DNA of 64,000 nt from an uncultured Oscillospiraceae bacterium (lineage in GTDB: Bacteria; Bacillota; Clostridia; Oscillospirales; Oscillospiraceae), in contig CAKUGQ010000012.1 of the NCBI GenBank assembly GCA_934654755.1, forward strand, positions 1 to 64,000, written 5' to 3'. Below are positions 8,234-16,911 of this stretch, in pieces. Each line of letters starts with the position of its first letter. Positions within the stretch are counted from its first letter, which is position 1. The position numbers were made by a program, and so were the translations under genes. The notes under the pieces are model-generated. The model was given only the letters and a program-made list of their open reading frames with translations. It had not been told where the DNA came from and searched no databases.

Positions 8234-11200
8234 ATGTCGAGAATTCCCTTTTTGAATCTGTTTTTTGAATATCATCCGGAGGAGTCTCTCCGTGCGTGGC
8301 TGGAAAAGACCGAGATCAGACACGGTGAGATCAGTCGAGACACAAGCAGCGTGACGCTTCATGTCGAGAGCGAAGAGTATTTTCCGGACAAGCGTATCGG
8401 CGAGCTGGCCGACGAGCTCCGGGCGCACTATGGCGTGCGGCATCTGCGGATTCTTCCGAGATTTCCCGCCTCCGAGCTTCCGAAGCTTTTGCCGTCCGAG
8501 CTGGGACATGTGATCTCTGCGGCCTACTCGCCTGCAATGGCATTGCTTGCGGGCTGCAAATGGGAGCTTTCGCCCGGCGAAAGCCGCCTGACCATTCTGG
8601 CAAACGGTACGGAAGCGCTTGCGCCCTACCTCCCGCTTGCAGAGCGCTACATATCGGAACGCTTCGGCGTGGAGACGAAGATCACTATCTCGTCGGAAGG
8701 AGAATTTGACGGAGAGGCACTCTTTGCACGCACAGAGGAGCTTCGGCGTGCGGCAATGCGCGAGCTTCCGCTTATAACGCCGCCCACTGCGGTACAAAAC
8801 GGCTCTGCCGGAAAAACGAGGCCTGCCGAGTCGGAGACGATTTATGGCAAGCCCTTCTCCGGCGAGGCAGTGAAAATGAATACAATCAGCATGACTACCG
8901 TAGGCGAACGTGTCATTGTTGAGGGCAAGGTGTTTTTTGTCGATCACCGCGAAGTCAAAAACGGCGCGGCGAATGTGGTTTCTTTCGACATGACCGATTA
9001 TACCAACTCCGTGCGTGTTCATTCGTTTATGAAGGGCGACACGGGCAAGTCGATCGTCGAGGGCGTGAGCGCTCCCGGTATGTGGCTGCGCGTGCAGGCA
9101 CGGGTTGATTTTGACGACTACAGTCAGGAGCTTGTGCTCAAGCCTCTGGGCATAATGAAGGCCTCGGCACCCGTCCGCCAGGATACGGCGGCGCAGAAGC
9201 GTGTGGAACTGCACCTGCATACGACCATGTCCATGATGGATGCGCTGACGAAAACTGGGGAAGCGGTCGCAACGGCTGCCCGCTGGGGGCATAAGGCCAT
9301 CGCCATTACCGACCACGGTGTCGTTTCCTCCTTCCCGGATGCACTCAAGGCCTCCGGCAAGGCGAAGGTCGCCGGTACGGACCAAAACATCAAGATTCTT
9401 TACGGCTGTGAGGGCTATCTGCTTGATCTGAAGGATGAGCGTATTGCGGCACATGGCGATTTGAGCAGGGCGCTGGAAGGGGAGTATGTCGCCTTTGACC
9501 TGGAGACGACGGGGCTTTCGCGCACAAAGGATGCAATCACCGAGTTCGGCGCCGTCCTTTTCCGAAACGGTGAGCCGGTCGATGTGTTCCAGTCCTTTGC
9601 CGATCCGAAGCGTCGGCTGGATCCCGAAAATACCGCGCTGACGGGTATTACGGACGAAATGCTCATCGGTGCGCCCGATATTTCAGAGGTGCTGCCTGCA
9701 TTCCTCCGTTTTTGCGGAGACAGACCGCTTGTTGCACATAACGCCGACTTTGATATCGGCTTTGTCGAAACGGCTGCGCGCAGGCTCGGTATCGACTTCC
9801 GACCGACTTATGTTGACACGCTCGTATTGGCACGTGTCCTGATGCCGGAGTTGAAAAAGCATAAGCTTGACATTGTTGCCGAGGGGCTGAGGCTTCCGGA
9901 ATTCAATCATCACCGTGCTTCAGATGATGCAAAAACCTGCGGCATGATCTACGCACGGCTGGCGGAGCGACTTGCGCGGCAGGGCGTCGCCGATCTGGCA
10001 GGCGTAAATGAGCAAATGCTCGCAGGCAGCGGCGAGATCAGGCTCGCGGGGCGGAAGGTTCATCCGCGCCACATTCTGCTGTTTGCCAAAAACCAGCTTG
10101 GACTGAGAAATCTGTACCATCTGATTTCAGACGCAAACCTCAAGTATTTCTACCGTAAGGCGCCATGTATCCCGCGTTTTGAGCTGGAAAAGCTGAGGGA
10201 GGGATTGGTGATCGGTTCTGCCTGCGAGGCGGGCGAGCTGTTCCAGGCCGTCCTGGGACAGGAGCCGGAGGATGAGCTGCTTCGGGTTGCTTCGTTTTAC
10301 GATTTTCTGGAAATTCAGCCAATCAGCAACAATCGCTTTCTGGTTGCGGAAGGAAAGGTTGCCTCGGACGAAGATCTGCGCAATTTCAACCGTACCATTG
10401 TCCGCCTTGGGGAGCGGCTTGGCAAGCCTGTCTGTGCGACGGGGGACGTTCATTTCCTGAATCCGGAGGAGGAAATATACCGTCGTATCCTGCTGGCCTC
10501 CAAGGGCTTTGCGGATTGCGACCGCGAAAACCCGCTTTATTTCCGTACGACGGACGAAATGCTGGAGGAATTCTCCTATCTCGGCGCAGAAAAGGCGCAT
10601 GAGGTCGTTATTACCAATCCAAATCATATCGCGGATCTCTGCGATACCGTCCGGCCCGTGCCGCATAACCTGTTTGCGCCGAAGATTGAGAACTCCGTGG
10701 AGGATCTGAAGTCGCTTGTTTATGGGAAAATGCACCGTCTCTACGGCGATCAACCACCGGAGTTGGTTGTCAAACGTGTTGAGACTGAGCTGCACGACAT
10801 CATCTCCTGCCACTATGACGTAATTTATATGTCCGCACAGAAGCTGGTGCAGAATTCGCTGGAGCATGGCTATCTTGTCGGTTCGCGTGGCTCTGTCGGC
10901 TCGTCGCTCGTTGCGTATATGTCCGGCATTACGGAGGTTAATTCACTTCCGGCGCATTATCGCTGCCCGAAGTGCAAATACTGTTCCTTCGACGTACCGA
11001 AGGAATTTGACTGCGGCGCGGATCTTCCGGATGCGATTTGCCCGCAATGCGGCGAAAAGCTGGACAAGGACGGCTTTCATATCCCGTTCGAGACCTTCCT
11101 CGGCTTCGGCGGAGATAAGGTACCGGATATTGACCTGAACTTCTCCGGCGAATATCAGGCGCAGGCGCATCAGTACTGCATCGAAATGTTCGGAGCGAGT

Positions 11201-12550
11201 CACGTGTTCCGCGCCGGTACGATCGGTACCGTGGCGGAAAAGACCGCTTACGGTTACGTAAAAAAATATCTCTCCGAGCGGAATCTGGTTGTCGGCCGCG
11301 CGGAGGAAAACCGTCTTGCAGCGGGCTGCGTTGACGTCCGCCGTACAACCGGGCAGCATCCCGGCGGCCTTGTCGTTATCCCGCAGGAGAACGAAATCTG
11401 GGATTTCTGTCCTGTTCAACACCCTGCGGACGCTCCGGACGCCGATATTATCACCACGCATTTTGAATACCACTCTATGGAGGAAAACCTCCTGAAGCTC
11501 GATATGCTTGGTCACGACGATCCTACGATGATCCGTATGCTGGAGGATATGACGGGAGTAGATGCAAAGACCATTCCTCTGGATGATGCCGACACCATGT
11601 CCATTTTCTCGCTGAGTAAACGCCTGGGCTATGAGGATGATCCCGTCCTCGGCCCGACCGGTGCGGTCGGTATTCCCGAGTTCAACACGCGCTTTACGCG
11701 GCAGATGCTTGAGGACACGCAGCCGAAGGATTTCAACACCCTTGTGCGTCTTTCCGGTTTTTCTCACGGCACGGATGTGTGGACGGGAAACGCGCGGGAC
11801 CTGATCCTGAGCGGTACGGCGACCGTTTTGCAGACCGTCGGCTGTCGTGACGATATTATGCTCTACCTGATTTCCCGTGGCCTGCCGGAGAAACGTGCGT
11901 TCAAGATCATGGAAGCAGTGCGAAAGGGTAGAGGCTTGCCGGACGGCGCCGAACAGGAGATGATCGATGCCGGCGTGCCTGAATGGTACATCACGTCGTG
12001 TAAAAAGATCAAGTATCTCTTCCCAAAGGCGCACGCCGTAGCTTACGTCATGATGGCCTTCCGTATTGCATGGTTCAAAGTACATTATCCGTTGGCGTTT
12101 TACTCTGCGTATTTTTACCGACGCAGTCAGAAGGATGGCTTTGACGCGGTTATGATGACGCACGGCATCGAGACGGTCAGGAAACATATGGATGAGATTT
12201 CCGCCAATCCGAAGAGCACGGCAAAAGACGAGGAGCTTTTAAAGACACTTGAGGTCTGCTATGAGTTCTATCTGCGCGGCTTTGAATTCGCACCGATGGA
12301 TCTGTATGAATCGCATGCGACAAAGTTCGTAATTAAAGACGGCAAGCTTCTTCCGCCGTTTTCGGCGGTCTCCGGGCTGGGTGAAACGGCTGCCTGGGAC
12401 ATCTGTGCAGGGCGAGAGGGAAAGCATTTCCTGTCTGTGGAAGAATTTGCGGCCTCGTGCCGCAAGGTGTCCAAGACGCATATCGAGAGCCTACGTCAGG
12501 CCGGTGCGTTTGGCGATCTTCCGGAAACAAATCAGATCACACTGTTTTGA
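8234..12550 (+). CDS. polC: DNA polymerase III alpha subunit, PolC type
   Basis: Main replicative polymerase of low-GC Gram-positive bacteria. 1438 residues, the normal length. Domains in order: N-terminal region, OB fold (about 220-320), PHP domain (VELHLHTTMSMMDA), DEDD proofreading exonuclease inserted in the PHP domain (YVAFDLETTGLS near 420; HNADFDIGF), then the polymerase core with GSRGSVGSSLVAY, zinc-binding CPKCKYCSFD, and the catalytic aspartates in VPDIDLNFSG. The Zn site and the exonuclease insertion separate it from DnaE. ATG at 8234 follows GGGGAGA. It ends the pyrH cluster. Confidence 0.98.
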   Translation: MSRIPFLNLFFEYHPEESLRAWLEKTEIRHGEISRDTSSVTLHVESEEYFPDKRIGELADELRAHYGVRHLRILPRFPASELPKLLPSELGHVISAAYSPAMALLAGCKWELSPGESRLTILANGTEALAPYLPLAERYISERFGVETKITISSEGEFDGEALFARTEELRRAAMRELPLITPPTAVQNGSAGKTRPAESETIYGKPFSGEAVKMNTISMTTVGERVIVEGKVFFVDHREVKNGAANVVSFDMTDYTNSVRVHSFMKGDTGKSIVEGVSAPGMWLRVQARVDFDDYSQELVLKPLGIMKASAPVRQDTAAQKRVELHLHTTMSMMDALTKTGEAVATAARWGHKAIAITDHGVVSSFPDALKASGKAKVAGTDQNIKILYGCEGYLLDLKDERIAAHGDLSRALEGEYVAFDLETTGLSRTKDAITEFGAVLFRNGEPVDVFQSFADPKRRLDPENTALTGITDEMLIGAPDISEVLPAFLRFCGDRPLVAHNADFDIGFVETAARRLGIDFRPTYVDTLVLARVLMPELKKHKLDIVAEGLRLPEFNHHRASDDAKTCGMIYARLAERLARQGVADLAGVNEQMLAGSGEIRLAGRKVHPRHILLFAKNQLGLRNLYHLISDANLKYFYRKAPCIPRFELEKLREGLVIGSACEAGELFQAVLGQEPEDELLRVASFYDFLEIQPISNNRFLVAEGKVASDEDLRNFNRTIVRLGERLGKPVCATGDVHFLNPEEEIYRRILLASKGFADCDRENPLYFRTTDEMLEEFSYLGAEKAHEVVITNPNHIADLCDTVRPVPHNLFAPKIENSVEDLKSLVYGKMHRLYGDQPPELVVKRVETELHDIISCHYDVIYMSAQKLVQNSLEHGYLVGSRGSVGSSLVAYMSGITEVNSLPAHYRCPKCKYCSFDVPKEFDCGADLPDAICPQCGEKLDKDGFHIPFETFLGFGGDKVPDIDLNFSGEYQAQAHQYCIEMFGASHVFRAGTIGTVAEKTAYGYVKKYLSERNLVVGRAEENRLAAGCVDVRRTTGQHPGGLVVIPQENEIWDFCPVQHPADAPDADIITTHFEYHSMEENLLKLDMLGHDDPTMIRMLEDMTGVDAKTIPLDDADTMSIFSLSKRLGYEDDPVLGPTGAVGIPEFNTRFTRQMLEDTQPKDFNTLVRLSGFSHGTDVWTGNARDLILSGTATVLQTVGCRDDIMLYLISRGLPEKRAFKIMEAVRKGRGLPDGAEQEMIDAGVPEWYITSCKKIKYLFPKAHAVAYVMMAFRIAWFKVHYPLAFYSAYFYRRSQKDGFDAVMMTHGIETVRKHMDEISANPKSTAKDEELLKTLEVCYEFYLRGFEFAPMDLYESHATKFVIKDGKLLPPFSAVSGLGETAAWDICAGREGKHFLSVEEFAASCRKVSKTHIESLRQAGAFGDLPETNQITLF

Positions 12551-12575
12551 GAGCGTTGTGCTATCATATGTGCTA

Positions 12576-12614
12576 CGACGCCCCCGGCTTCCTTCGTGGA
12601 AGCCGGGGGCGTCG
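12576..12614 (+). terminator. Very stable hairpin after polC
   Basis: A perfect 17-bp stem (12576-12592 with 12598-12614) and a TTCGT loop, rich in GC. It lacks the usual T-run, so it may act as a 3' stabilising or weak termination structure for the polC transcript. Confidence 0.6.
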
Positions 12615-12674
12615 ATTCCTATATTGGATTATAACAAAAAGACTTTTTATATAGAAATAAAGTTGGTCAATCTA

Positions 12675-12702
12675 TTGACAAGCGCCTGAAATATGGTATA
12701 AT
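12675..12702 (+). promoter_or_regulatory. Strong sigma-A promoter
   Basis: Consensus TTGACA (12675-12680) and TATAAT (12697-12702) with a 16-base spacer. It drives the zinc-ribbon gene and leaves a leader of roughly 115 bases. Confidence 0.8.
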
Positions 12703-12708
12703 AAAAAG

Positions 12709-12823
12709 TAACGTCGGGAATCCGAACAGTTTCCGGCGGCATTATTAACCCTGTGTTAAGACCAGCAATGAACTTTGAGGGCACGCGTCAGGGCAATCAT
12801 CTAATCAAGAGAGGTAAACCAAA
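12709..12823 (+). other. Long untranslated leader of the zinc-ribbon gene
   Basis: About 115 bases between the promoter and ATG 12824, with no open reading frame of note. Small complementary elements are visible (TTAAC/GTTAA near 12747-12761; CCCTG with CAGGG further down). The 12-mer TCATCTAATCAA at 12797-12808 recurs before the start of the secreted-protein gene at 42826-42837. No known riboswitch was recognised. Confidence 0.4.
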
Positions 12824-13102
12824 ATGTTCCAAGACAAGACGTTAGTTTGCAAAGAGTGCGGCAATGAGTTCGTGTTCACCGCCGGTGAGCAGGAATTCTA
12901 TGCGGAGAGAGGCTTCCAGAATGAGCCGCAGCGCTGCAAGGCTTGCCGTGACGCTCGCAAGAACGCTGCCCACAGCCCCAGAGAGTTCTTCACCGCTGTC
13001 TGCGCAAACTGCGGCGGCGAGGCTCGTGTTCCGTTTGAGCCCAAGACTGATCGCCCTGTGTATTGCAGCGAGTGCTTCGCCAAGATGCGCGAAAAAGGCT
13101 GA
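12824..13102 (+). CDS. Zinc-ribbon domain protein (probable zf-trcl / CxxC-x17-CxxC family)
   Basis: A 92-residue soluble protein with four CxxC pairs: CKEC and CKAC in the N-terminal half, CANC and CSEC in the C-terminal half, so two zinc ribbons are likely. Such small proteins are common in Clostridia and have no established role; nucleic-acid or protein binding is only inferred. The strong promoter and its own terminator indicate a single-gene, well expressed unit. A ribosome site AGAGAGG precedes ATG 12824. Confidence 0.75.
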   Translation: MFQDKTLVCKECGNEFVFTAGEQEFYAERGFQNEPQRCKACRDARKNAAHSPREFFTAVCANCGGEARVPFEPKTDRPVYCSECFAKMREKG

Positions 13103-13119
13103 TTCTTCTGCTGATTGGG

Positions 13120-13148
13120 AAAAGGACTTCCGAAAGGAAGTCCTTTTT
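13120..13148. terminator. Bidirectional terminator
   Basis: A perfect 12-bp stem AAAAGGACTTCC with a GAAA loop, flanked by A-run and T-run, lies between two convergent genes (zinc-ribbon protein and CapA-like protein). Confidence 0.9.
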
Positions 13149-13168
13149 ATTCCTCGGTCGGCCGGCAG

Positions 13169-14350
13169 CTATGACTCCTGCGGGTTAAAGCAGTCTGTCA
13201 GTGCCTGACGCCGCCTGACTATGGCATCATATACCTCTTTTGTAACATGATCGTAGTAGTTGCCCTCGTAAAGTGCAACGGCGGCATCTGCGTCCAGGAT
13301 CTGGTACCTGGGCAGAACACCCTCGCCGCGGTCCACGGCGGCTGTAGCCGTGTAGCTTACGTCACCGACTACCGTAACGCCTGTCTCGCGGCTTTTCCGC
13401 AGTTCAATTTGTAAGATCGCAGAGAGATTCACACCGTTTTCCCGAACCGCCGTAAAATCGCCGAGGCTGTAGGCAATGACCGCCTTTTTCTGAAGACCGT
13501 TTACGGTTACGCTGCGCTGCTCAACTTTGGAGAAGCGATGCGAATGCGAGCCAAGAATAATATCGACGCCGTTTTGAACCAGATAATCTGCGATTTTTCC
13601 CTGGGAGCTGCGGATGGTGTCGTTATTCTCGCTGCCCCAATGCAGGCCGGCGATAATGAAATCCGGTCGCAGTGCCTTGGCTGCGGAGAGCGTCCGGTCA
13701 AGCTGGCTGTAGTCGATCTTGCTGTAGCTGGAATCGTAATCCGTATAAAGACGATCCACGCGGTATTCTTCTCCTGCGGGAAGAGACATTCCGTTCATCC
13801 CTTTTGTCAAGGCGATAAATGCAATACGAATACCGTTTTTCTCCAGCAGAACGGCCCGCTGGTCACGCTGTTCGGCCTCGGATGCGTAGGTCCCGACGGT
13901 TTTCAGCTCGGATCCCCGCAATGTGCTTAATGTACGCTCAAGCCCGGACATGCCGCTTTGAATCGAATAGGAATTGGCTGTCTGAAGGACGGTAAACCCC
14001 GCAGCGTGCAGCGCCGCAGCCATTGCGTCCGGACAGCTTCCGCTTTGTCCGCCGTACGGCGTACCGGAAAATGTGCCCTCAAAGTTTCCGAATACAAGAT
14101 CCGACGCGGCAAAAATATTGACCGTCCCGGAAAAGAGAGATGTAAAATCATAGCCGCCGTCGGACTGGAGGAAGGCGGGGAGCATATCGTCTGTCAGATA
14201 AATATCCCCCACCGCCGCAAGGCGTACGATCTGTGCCTCATCATCCGGAAAATCTGTCGTCAAGGGCTTTGCGGCAGTTGGCGTGCAGGCACAGAGCAGC
14301 AGAGTGCAAAGCAGCGGGATGTAAAAACGAAGCCGTTTTTTCAAGATCAT
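13169..14350 (-). CDS. CapA family lipoprotein (poly-gamma-glutamate synthesis-like, metallophosphatase fold)
   Basis: 393 residues. A lipoprotein signal is clear: positive KKRLRF, a hydrophobic stretch, and lipobox LLCAC (Cys about residue 22), so it should be anchored outside the cell. The rest is the CapA/PGA_cap fold with GDIYLTDDML, FGNFEGT, GLHWGSEN and LGSHSHRF, which supply metal-binding Asp/Asn/His residues. Real substrate unknown: family members include polyglutamate capsule proteins but most in Clostridia have no capsule operon, and none is seen here. The start at 14350 is close to GGAGGAG; a TTG at 14344 has better spacing and is a good alternative. Confidence 0.85.
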   Translation of the reverse strand: MILKKRLRFYIPLLCTLLLCACTPTAAKPLTTDFPDDEAQIVRLAAVGDIYLTDDMLPAFLQSDGGYDFTSLFSGTVNIFAASDLVFGNFEGTFSGTPYGGQSGSCPDAMAAALHAAGFTVLQTANSYSIQSGMSGLERTLSTLRGSELKTVGTYASEAEQRDQRAVLLEKNGIRIAFIALTKGMNGMSLPAGEEYRVDRLYTDYDSSYSKIDYSQLDRTLSAAKALRPDFIIAGLHWGSENNDTIRSSQGKIADYLVQNGVDIILGSHSHRFSKVEQRSVTVNGLQKKAVIAYSLGDFTAVRENGVNLSAILQIELRKSRETGVTVVGDVSYTATAAVDRGEGVLPRYQILDADAAVALYEGNYYDHVTKEVYDAIVRRRQALTDCFNPQES

Positions 14351-14503
14351 TCTCCTCCGTATAGATTCCTTCTTATTTATAGTCTACACCAAAAGCGGGG
14401 AAGATACAAGAACTATTTCCCTATGAGAACGCCGATTGAGCAAACGCACAAGCGTGTGATGTCTGCTGTGATTCGTAAAATTGCAAAAATTACACGAAAC
14501 GAC
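14351..14503. other. Intergenic stretch between capA-like gene and candidate RNA
   Basis: No convincing gene on either strand. It should hold the capA-like promoter on the minus strand; a TATAAA-like box lies near 14375-14380, but no well-spaced -35 was found. Confidence 0.4.
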
Positions 14504-14504
14504 A

Positions 14505-14533
14505 TGGACAACTCTGAAAAGATTTGGTATGCT
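14505..14533 (+). promoter_or_regulatory. Probable promoter of the candidate structured RNA
   Basis: TGGACA (14505-14510, five of six to consensus) and TATGCT (14528-14533, four of six) are 17 bases apart, facing the structured region. No coding sequence follows. Confidence 0.5.
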
Positions 14534-14539
14534 TATGCA

Positions 14540-14790
14540 GGGTTTCTCGGGAGAATCGGAAAAAGGGAGGAATCGCCCGGAGAGAGCAGGGAGCTCTCTC
14601 CGGGGTCGGCTTCCTCCGCTCCCATCGGGCGGGGCAAGCGGCTGCATGGTTCCGGCAGTTCCGTTTGCGCCCGTTCCGACCGACCGTTGTTTTTGAATCT
14701 GTACGCTGTCATTTTTGTTCAGGCTCATTTCCTTGCAAAGGCGCCTCCCGATGCGGTATTGTTTTACCGCATCGGGAGGCGTTCTCTTTT
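14540..14790 (+). ncRNA. Candidate structured non-coding RNA, no recognised family
   Basis: About 250 bases with no credible reading frame but extensive pairing. A closing helix TCGGAA (14556-14561) with TTCCGA (14674-14679) encloses two long hairpins. Hairpin 1: GGAGGAA (14566-14572) with TTCCTCC (14611-14617), and inside it a perfect 11-bp stem 14576-14586 with 14594-14604. Hairpin 2: CGGGC (14626-14630) with GCCCG (14669-14673), GCAAGCGG (14634-14641) with CCGTTTGC (14661-14668), and CTGC/GCAG at its tip. A 17-bp terminator closes it. Key features of tmRNA, RNase P RNA and SRP RNA were looked for and not found; 6S RNA is not excluded. Its own promoter and terminator argue against a leader of glgB. 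Confidence 0.6.
14742..14790 (+). terminator. Strong terminator of the candidate RNA
   Basis: A perfect 17-bp stem (14742-14758 with 14765-14781), six-base loop TTGTTT, then TTCTCTTTT. There is no reading frame just upstream, so it appears to end an RNA rather than a mRNA. Confidence 0.9.
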
Positions 14791-14935
14791 ATAAATATTA
14801 CATTTCGTTCTATAACCTTAGTAGGATTGTTTTCCGGCGTCTTCGCTGATTATAACAAAACTCGTAAAACGTAATCGCGCAATCACTCCTTCTTTCTAAA
14901 AAATGCATCTTTTGCCCAAGAAGCCTCGAAAACAG
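14791..14935. other. AT-rich spacer upstream of the glycogen operon
   Basis: No gene or clear hairpin seen; base composition is much more AT-rich than the surroundings. Confidence 0.4.
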
Positions 14936-14963
14936 TTGATTTTTTTGTGCATTGTAGTATAAT
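14936..14963 (+). promoter_or_regulatory. Sigma-A promoter of the glycogen operon
   Basis: TTGATT (14936-14941) and TATAAT (14958-14963), 16-base spacer, about 50 bases before the glgB start. Confidence 0.7.
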
Positions 14964-15012
14964 ATTCCTGTTGAAACATGGATGTCTCGATGCAAAGGAG
15001 GCTGCCGCACCG

Positions 15013-16911
15013 ATGGATATCAATTTACACAATTCGCTCCGCCGCTTTGCGAGCGGTGACGAGATTCGAAGCTATGCCTTTTTAGGCTGCCACCGCGCGA
15101 TGCGCGACGGGACCGAGGGGTTTGTTTTCCGCGTATGGGCACCTCGTGCTCAGGCGGTCAGCGTAACGGGCGATTGGAACTTCTGGAATACGGAGGATCT
15201 TCCGATGGAGTATCTGGAGTACGGTGTATGGGAGGCGTTCTCTGCCTACGCCAAGCCCGGAGACGCCTACAAGTTTTTTGTTCGACGCTGCGACGGGACG
15301 ACCGTTTACAAAGCCGATCCCTATGCATTCCAAAGTTGTCGCCAGCCGGACAGCTCCAGCCGGATCTGCGACCTTTCTGGATTCTCATGGAAGGATTCCG
15401 AATATCGCCGTCGCATGGCCAAAAGGAAGGCGCTTGACGCGCCGATGAATATTTACGAGCTTCATTTTGGTTCGTGGCGGCGAAAGCCGGACGGAAGCTG
15501 CTACAGCTATGAGGAACTGGCCGGGGAGCTGTTGCCGTATCTGTCAGATATGGGCTACACGCATGTGGAGCTGATGCCATTGGCGGAGTATCCCTACGAC
15601 CCGTCGTGGGGCTATCAGGTGACCGGCTACTACGCGCCGACGGCGCGCTACGGCGATCCGAGAGGGCTGATGCACTTCGTCAATGAGTGCCATAAGGCCG
15701 GGATCGGTGTAATCCTCGATTGGGTTCCGGCGCATTTTCCAAAGGATGAGTACGGGCTGTACGAATTTGACGGAAGCTGCTGCTATGAGCTGTCCGATCC
15801 GATGATGAACGAACATCCCGACTGGACAACGCGTATTTTTGATCTCGGAAAGCCGGAGGTTCAGTGCTTCCTGATTTCCAACGCGGTCTATTGGCTGGAG
15901 CAGTATCACATCGACGGAATCCGTGTTGATGCCGTTGCTTCCATGCTTTATCTGAACTACGGTCGGACGGAATACCGCCCCAACCGTTATGGCGGAGTAG
16001 AAAATCTGGAGGCCATCGCATTTTTGCGCAAACTGAATCGCGCGCTCTTTTCCGCGCGTCGTTGCGCCATTACGGCAGCGGAGGAATCTACCGCCTTCCC
16101 AATGGTCACAAAGCCGGATTATGACGGCGGTCTTGGGTTCCTATACAAGTGGAACATGGGCTGGATGAATGATATGCTCCATTACATGTCGCTTGACCCG
16201 CTGTTCCGCAAGGGGAGTCATAATAACCTGACATTCACCATGACATATGCATATTCCGAAAACTTTATCCTCCCACTGTCACATGATGAGGTCGTACACG
16301 GAAAAGGCTCTCTGATCAACAAAATGCCGGGGGAATATGACGATAAGTTTGCCAATCTTCGCACCTTCTATGGCTTTATGATCGGTCATCCGGGGAAAAA
16401 GCTCAGCTTTATGGGCAACGAGTTTGCACAGTTTGCCGAGTGGCGCTTTGACAGTCAGCTTGACTGGATGCTGCTTGACTTCGATCGTCACCGCCAGATG
16501 AAGGACTATGTACGCGATCTGAACCATTTTTACCTCGCCAATAGCAGCCTGTGGAACGACGATACGGATTGGAACGGGTTTTCGTGGATCAGCGCGGATG
16601 ACCGTGATAATAGTGTCGTTGCATTCCGCCGGATGGATCGCCGAGGCAGAGAATTGATCCTTGTCTGCAATTTCTGCCCGGTTGAGCGGGAGAACTACTG
16701 CCTGGGACTGCCGAAGCCCGGTATTTACAAGGCGGTGCTTAACAGTGATGAAGTGAAATACGGCGGAAAAGGCACGCCGCTTCCGGAGATTCGCGCCGCG
16801 CACGAGCCGATGCACGGCCTGCCGTATACCGGAAGCTTTACGCTGCCGCCGCTGTCCGCCGTTTTCTATAAACGCGTTACCAACACACGGGATAAGGAGG
16901 AGAAACGATGA
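15013..16911 (+). CDS. glgB: 1,4-alpha-glucan branching enzyme
   Basis: Makes alpha-1,6 branches in glycogen. 632 residues, GH13 with an N-terminal CBM48 domain (about 25-125, FRVWAPRAQAVSVTGDWN), then the catalytic barrel. Active-site regions: DWVPAHFPKDEYGL, nucleophile Asp in GIRVDAVASMLY, acid/base Glu in TAAEESTAFP, and LPLSHDEVVHGKGS. ATG at 15013 follows AAAGGAGG with 11 bases between. It is the first gene of a six-gene operon; its stop overlaps the glgC start by four bases (ATGA). Confidence 0.96.
   Translation: MDINLHNSLRRFASGDEIRSYAFLGCHRAMRDGTEGFVFRVWAPRAQAVSVTGDWNFWNTEDLPMEYLEYGVWEAFSAYAKPGDAYKFFVRRCDGTTVYKADPYAFQSCRQPDSSSRICDLSGFSWKDSEYRRRMAKRKALDAPMNIYELHFGSWRRKPDGSCYSYEELAGELLPYLSDMGYTHVELMPLAEYPYDPSWGYQVTGYYAPTARYGDPRGLMHFVNECHKAGIGVILDWVPAHFPKDEYGLYEFDGSCCYELSDPMMNEHPDWTTRIFDLGKPEVQCFLISNAVYWLEQYHIDGIRVDAVASMLYLNYGRTEYRPNRYGGVENLEAIAFLRKLNRALFSARRCAITAAEESTAFPMVTKPDYDGGLGFLYKWNMGWMNDMLHYMSLDPLFRKGSHNNLTFTMTYAYSENFILPLSHDEVVHGKGSLINKMPGEYDDKFANLRTFYGFMIGHPGKKLSFMGNEFAQFAEWRFDSQLDWMLLDFDRHRQMKDYVRDLNHFYLANSSLWNDDTDWNGFSWISADDRDNSVVAFRRMDRRGRELILVCNFCPVERENYCLGLPKPGIYKAVLNSDEVKYGGKGTPLPEIRAAHEPMHGLPYTGSFTLPPLSAVFYKRVTNTRDKEEKR

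Noticed and set aside
14384..14728. 114-codon open frame on the minus strand over the candidate RNA
   Set aside because: Low-complexity product, poor ribosome spacing and overlap with long stems; more likely chance.
13958..14794. Long open frame on the plus strand opposite the capA-like gene, running into the structured RNA region
   Set aside because: Its first part is antisense to a clear coding gene and its second part is dominated by hairpin arms; no ribosome site.
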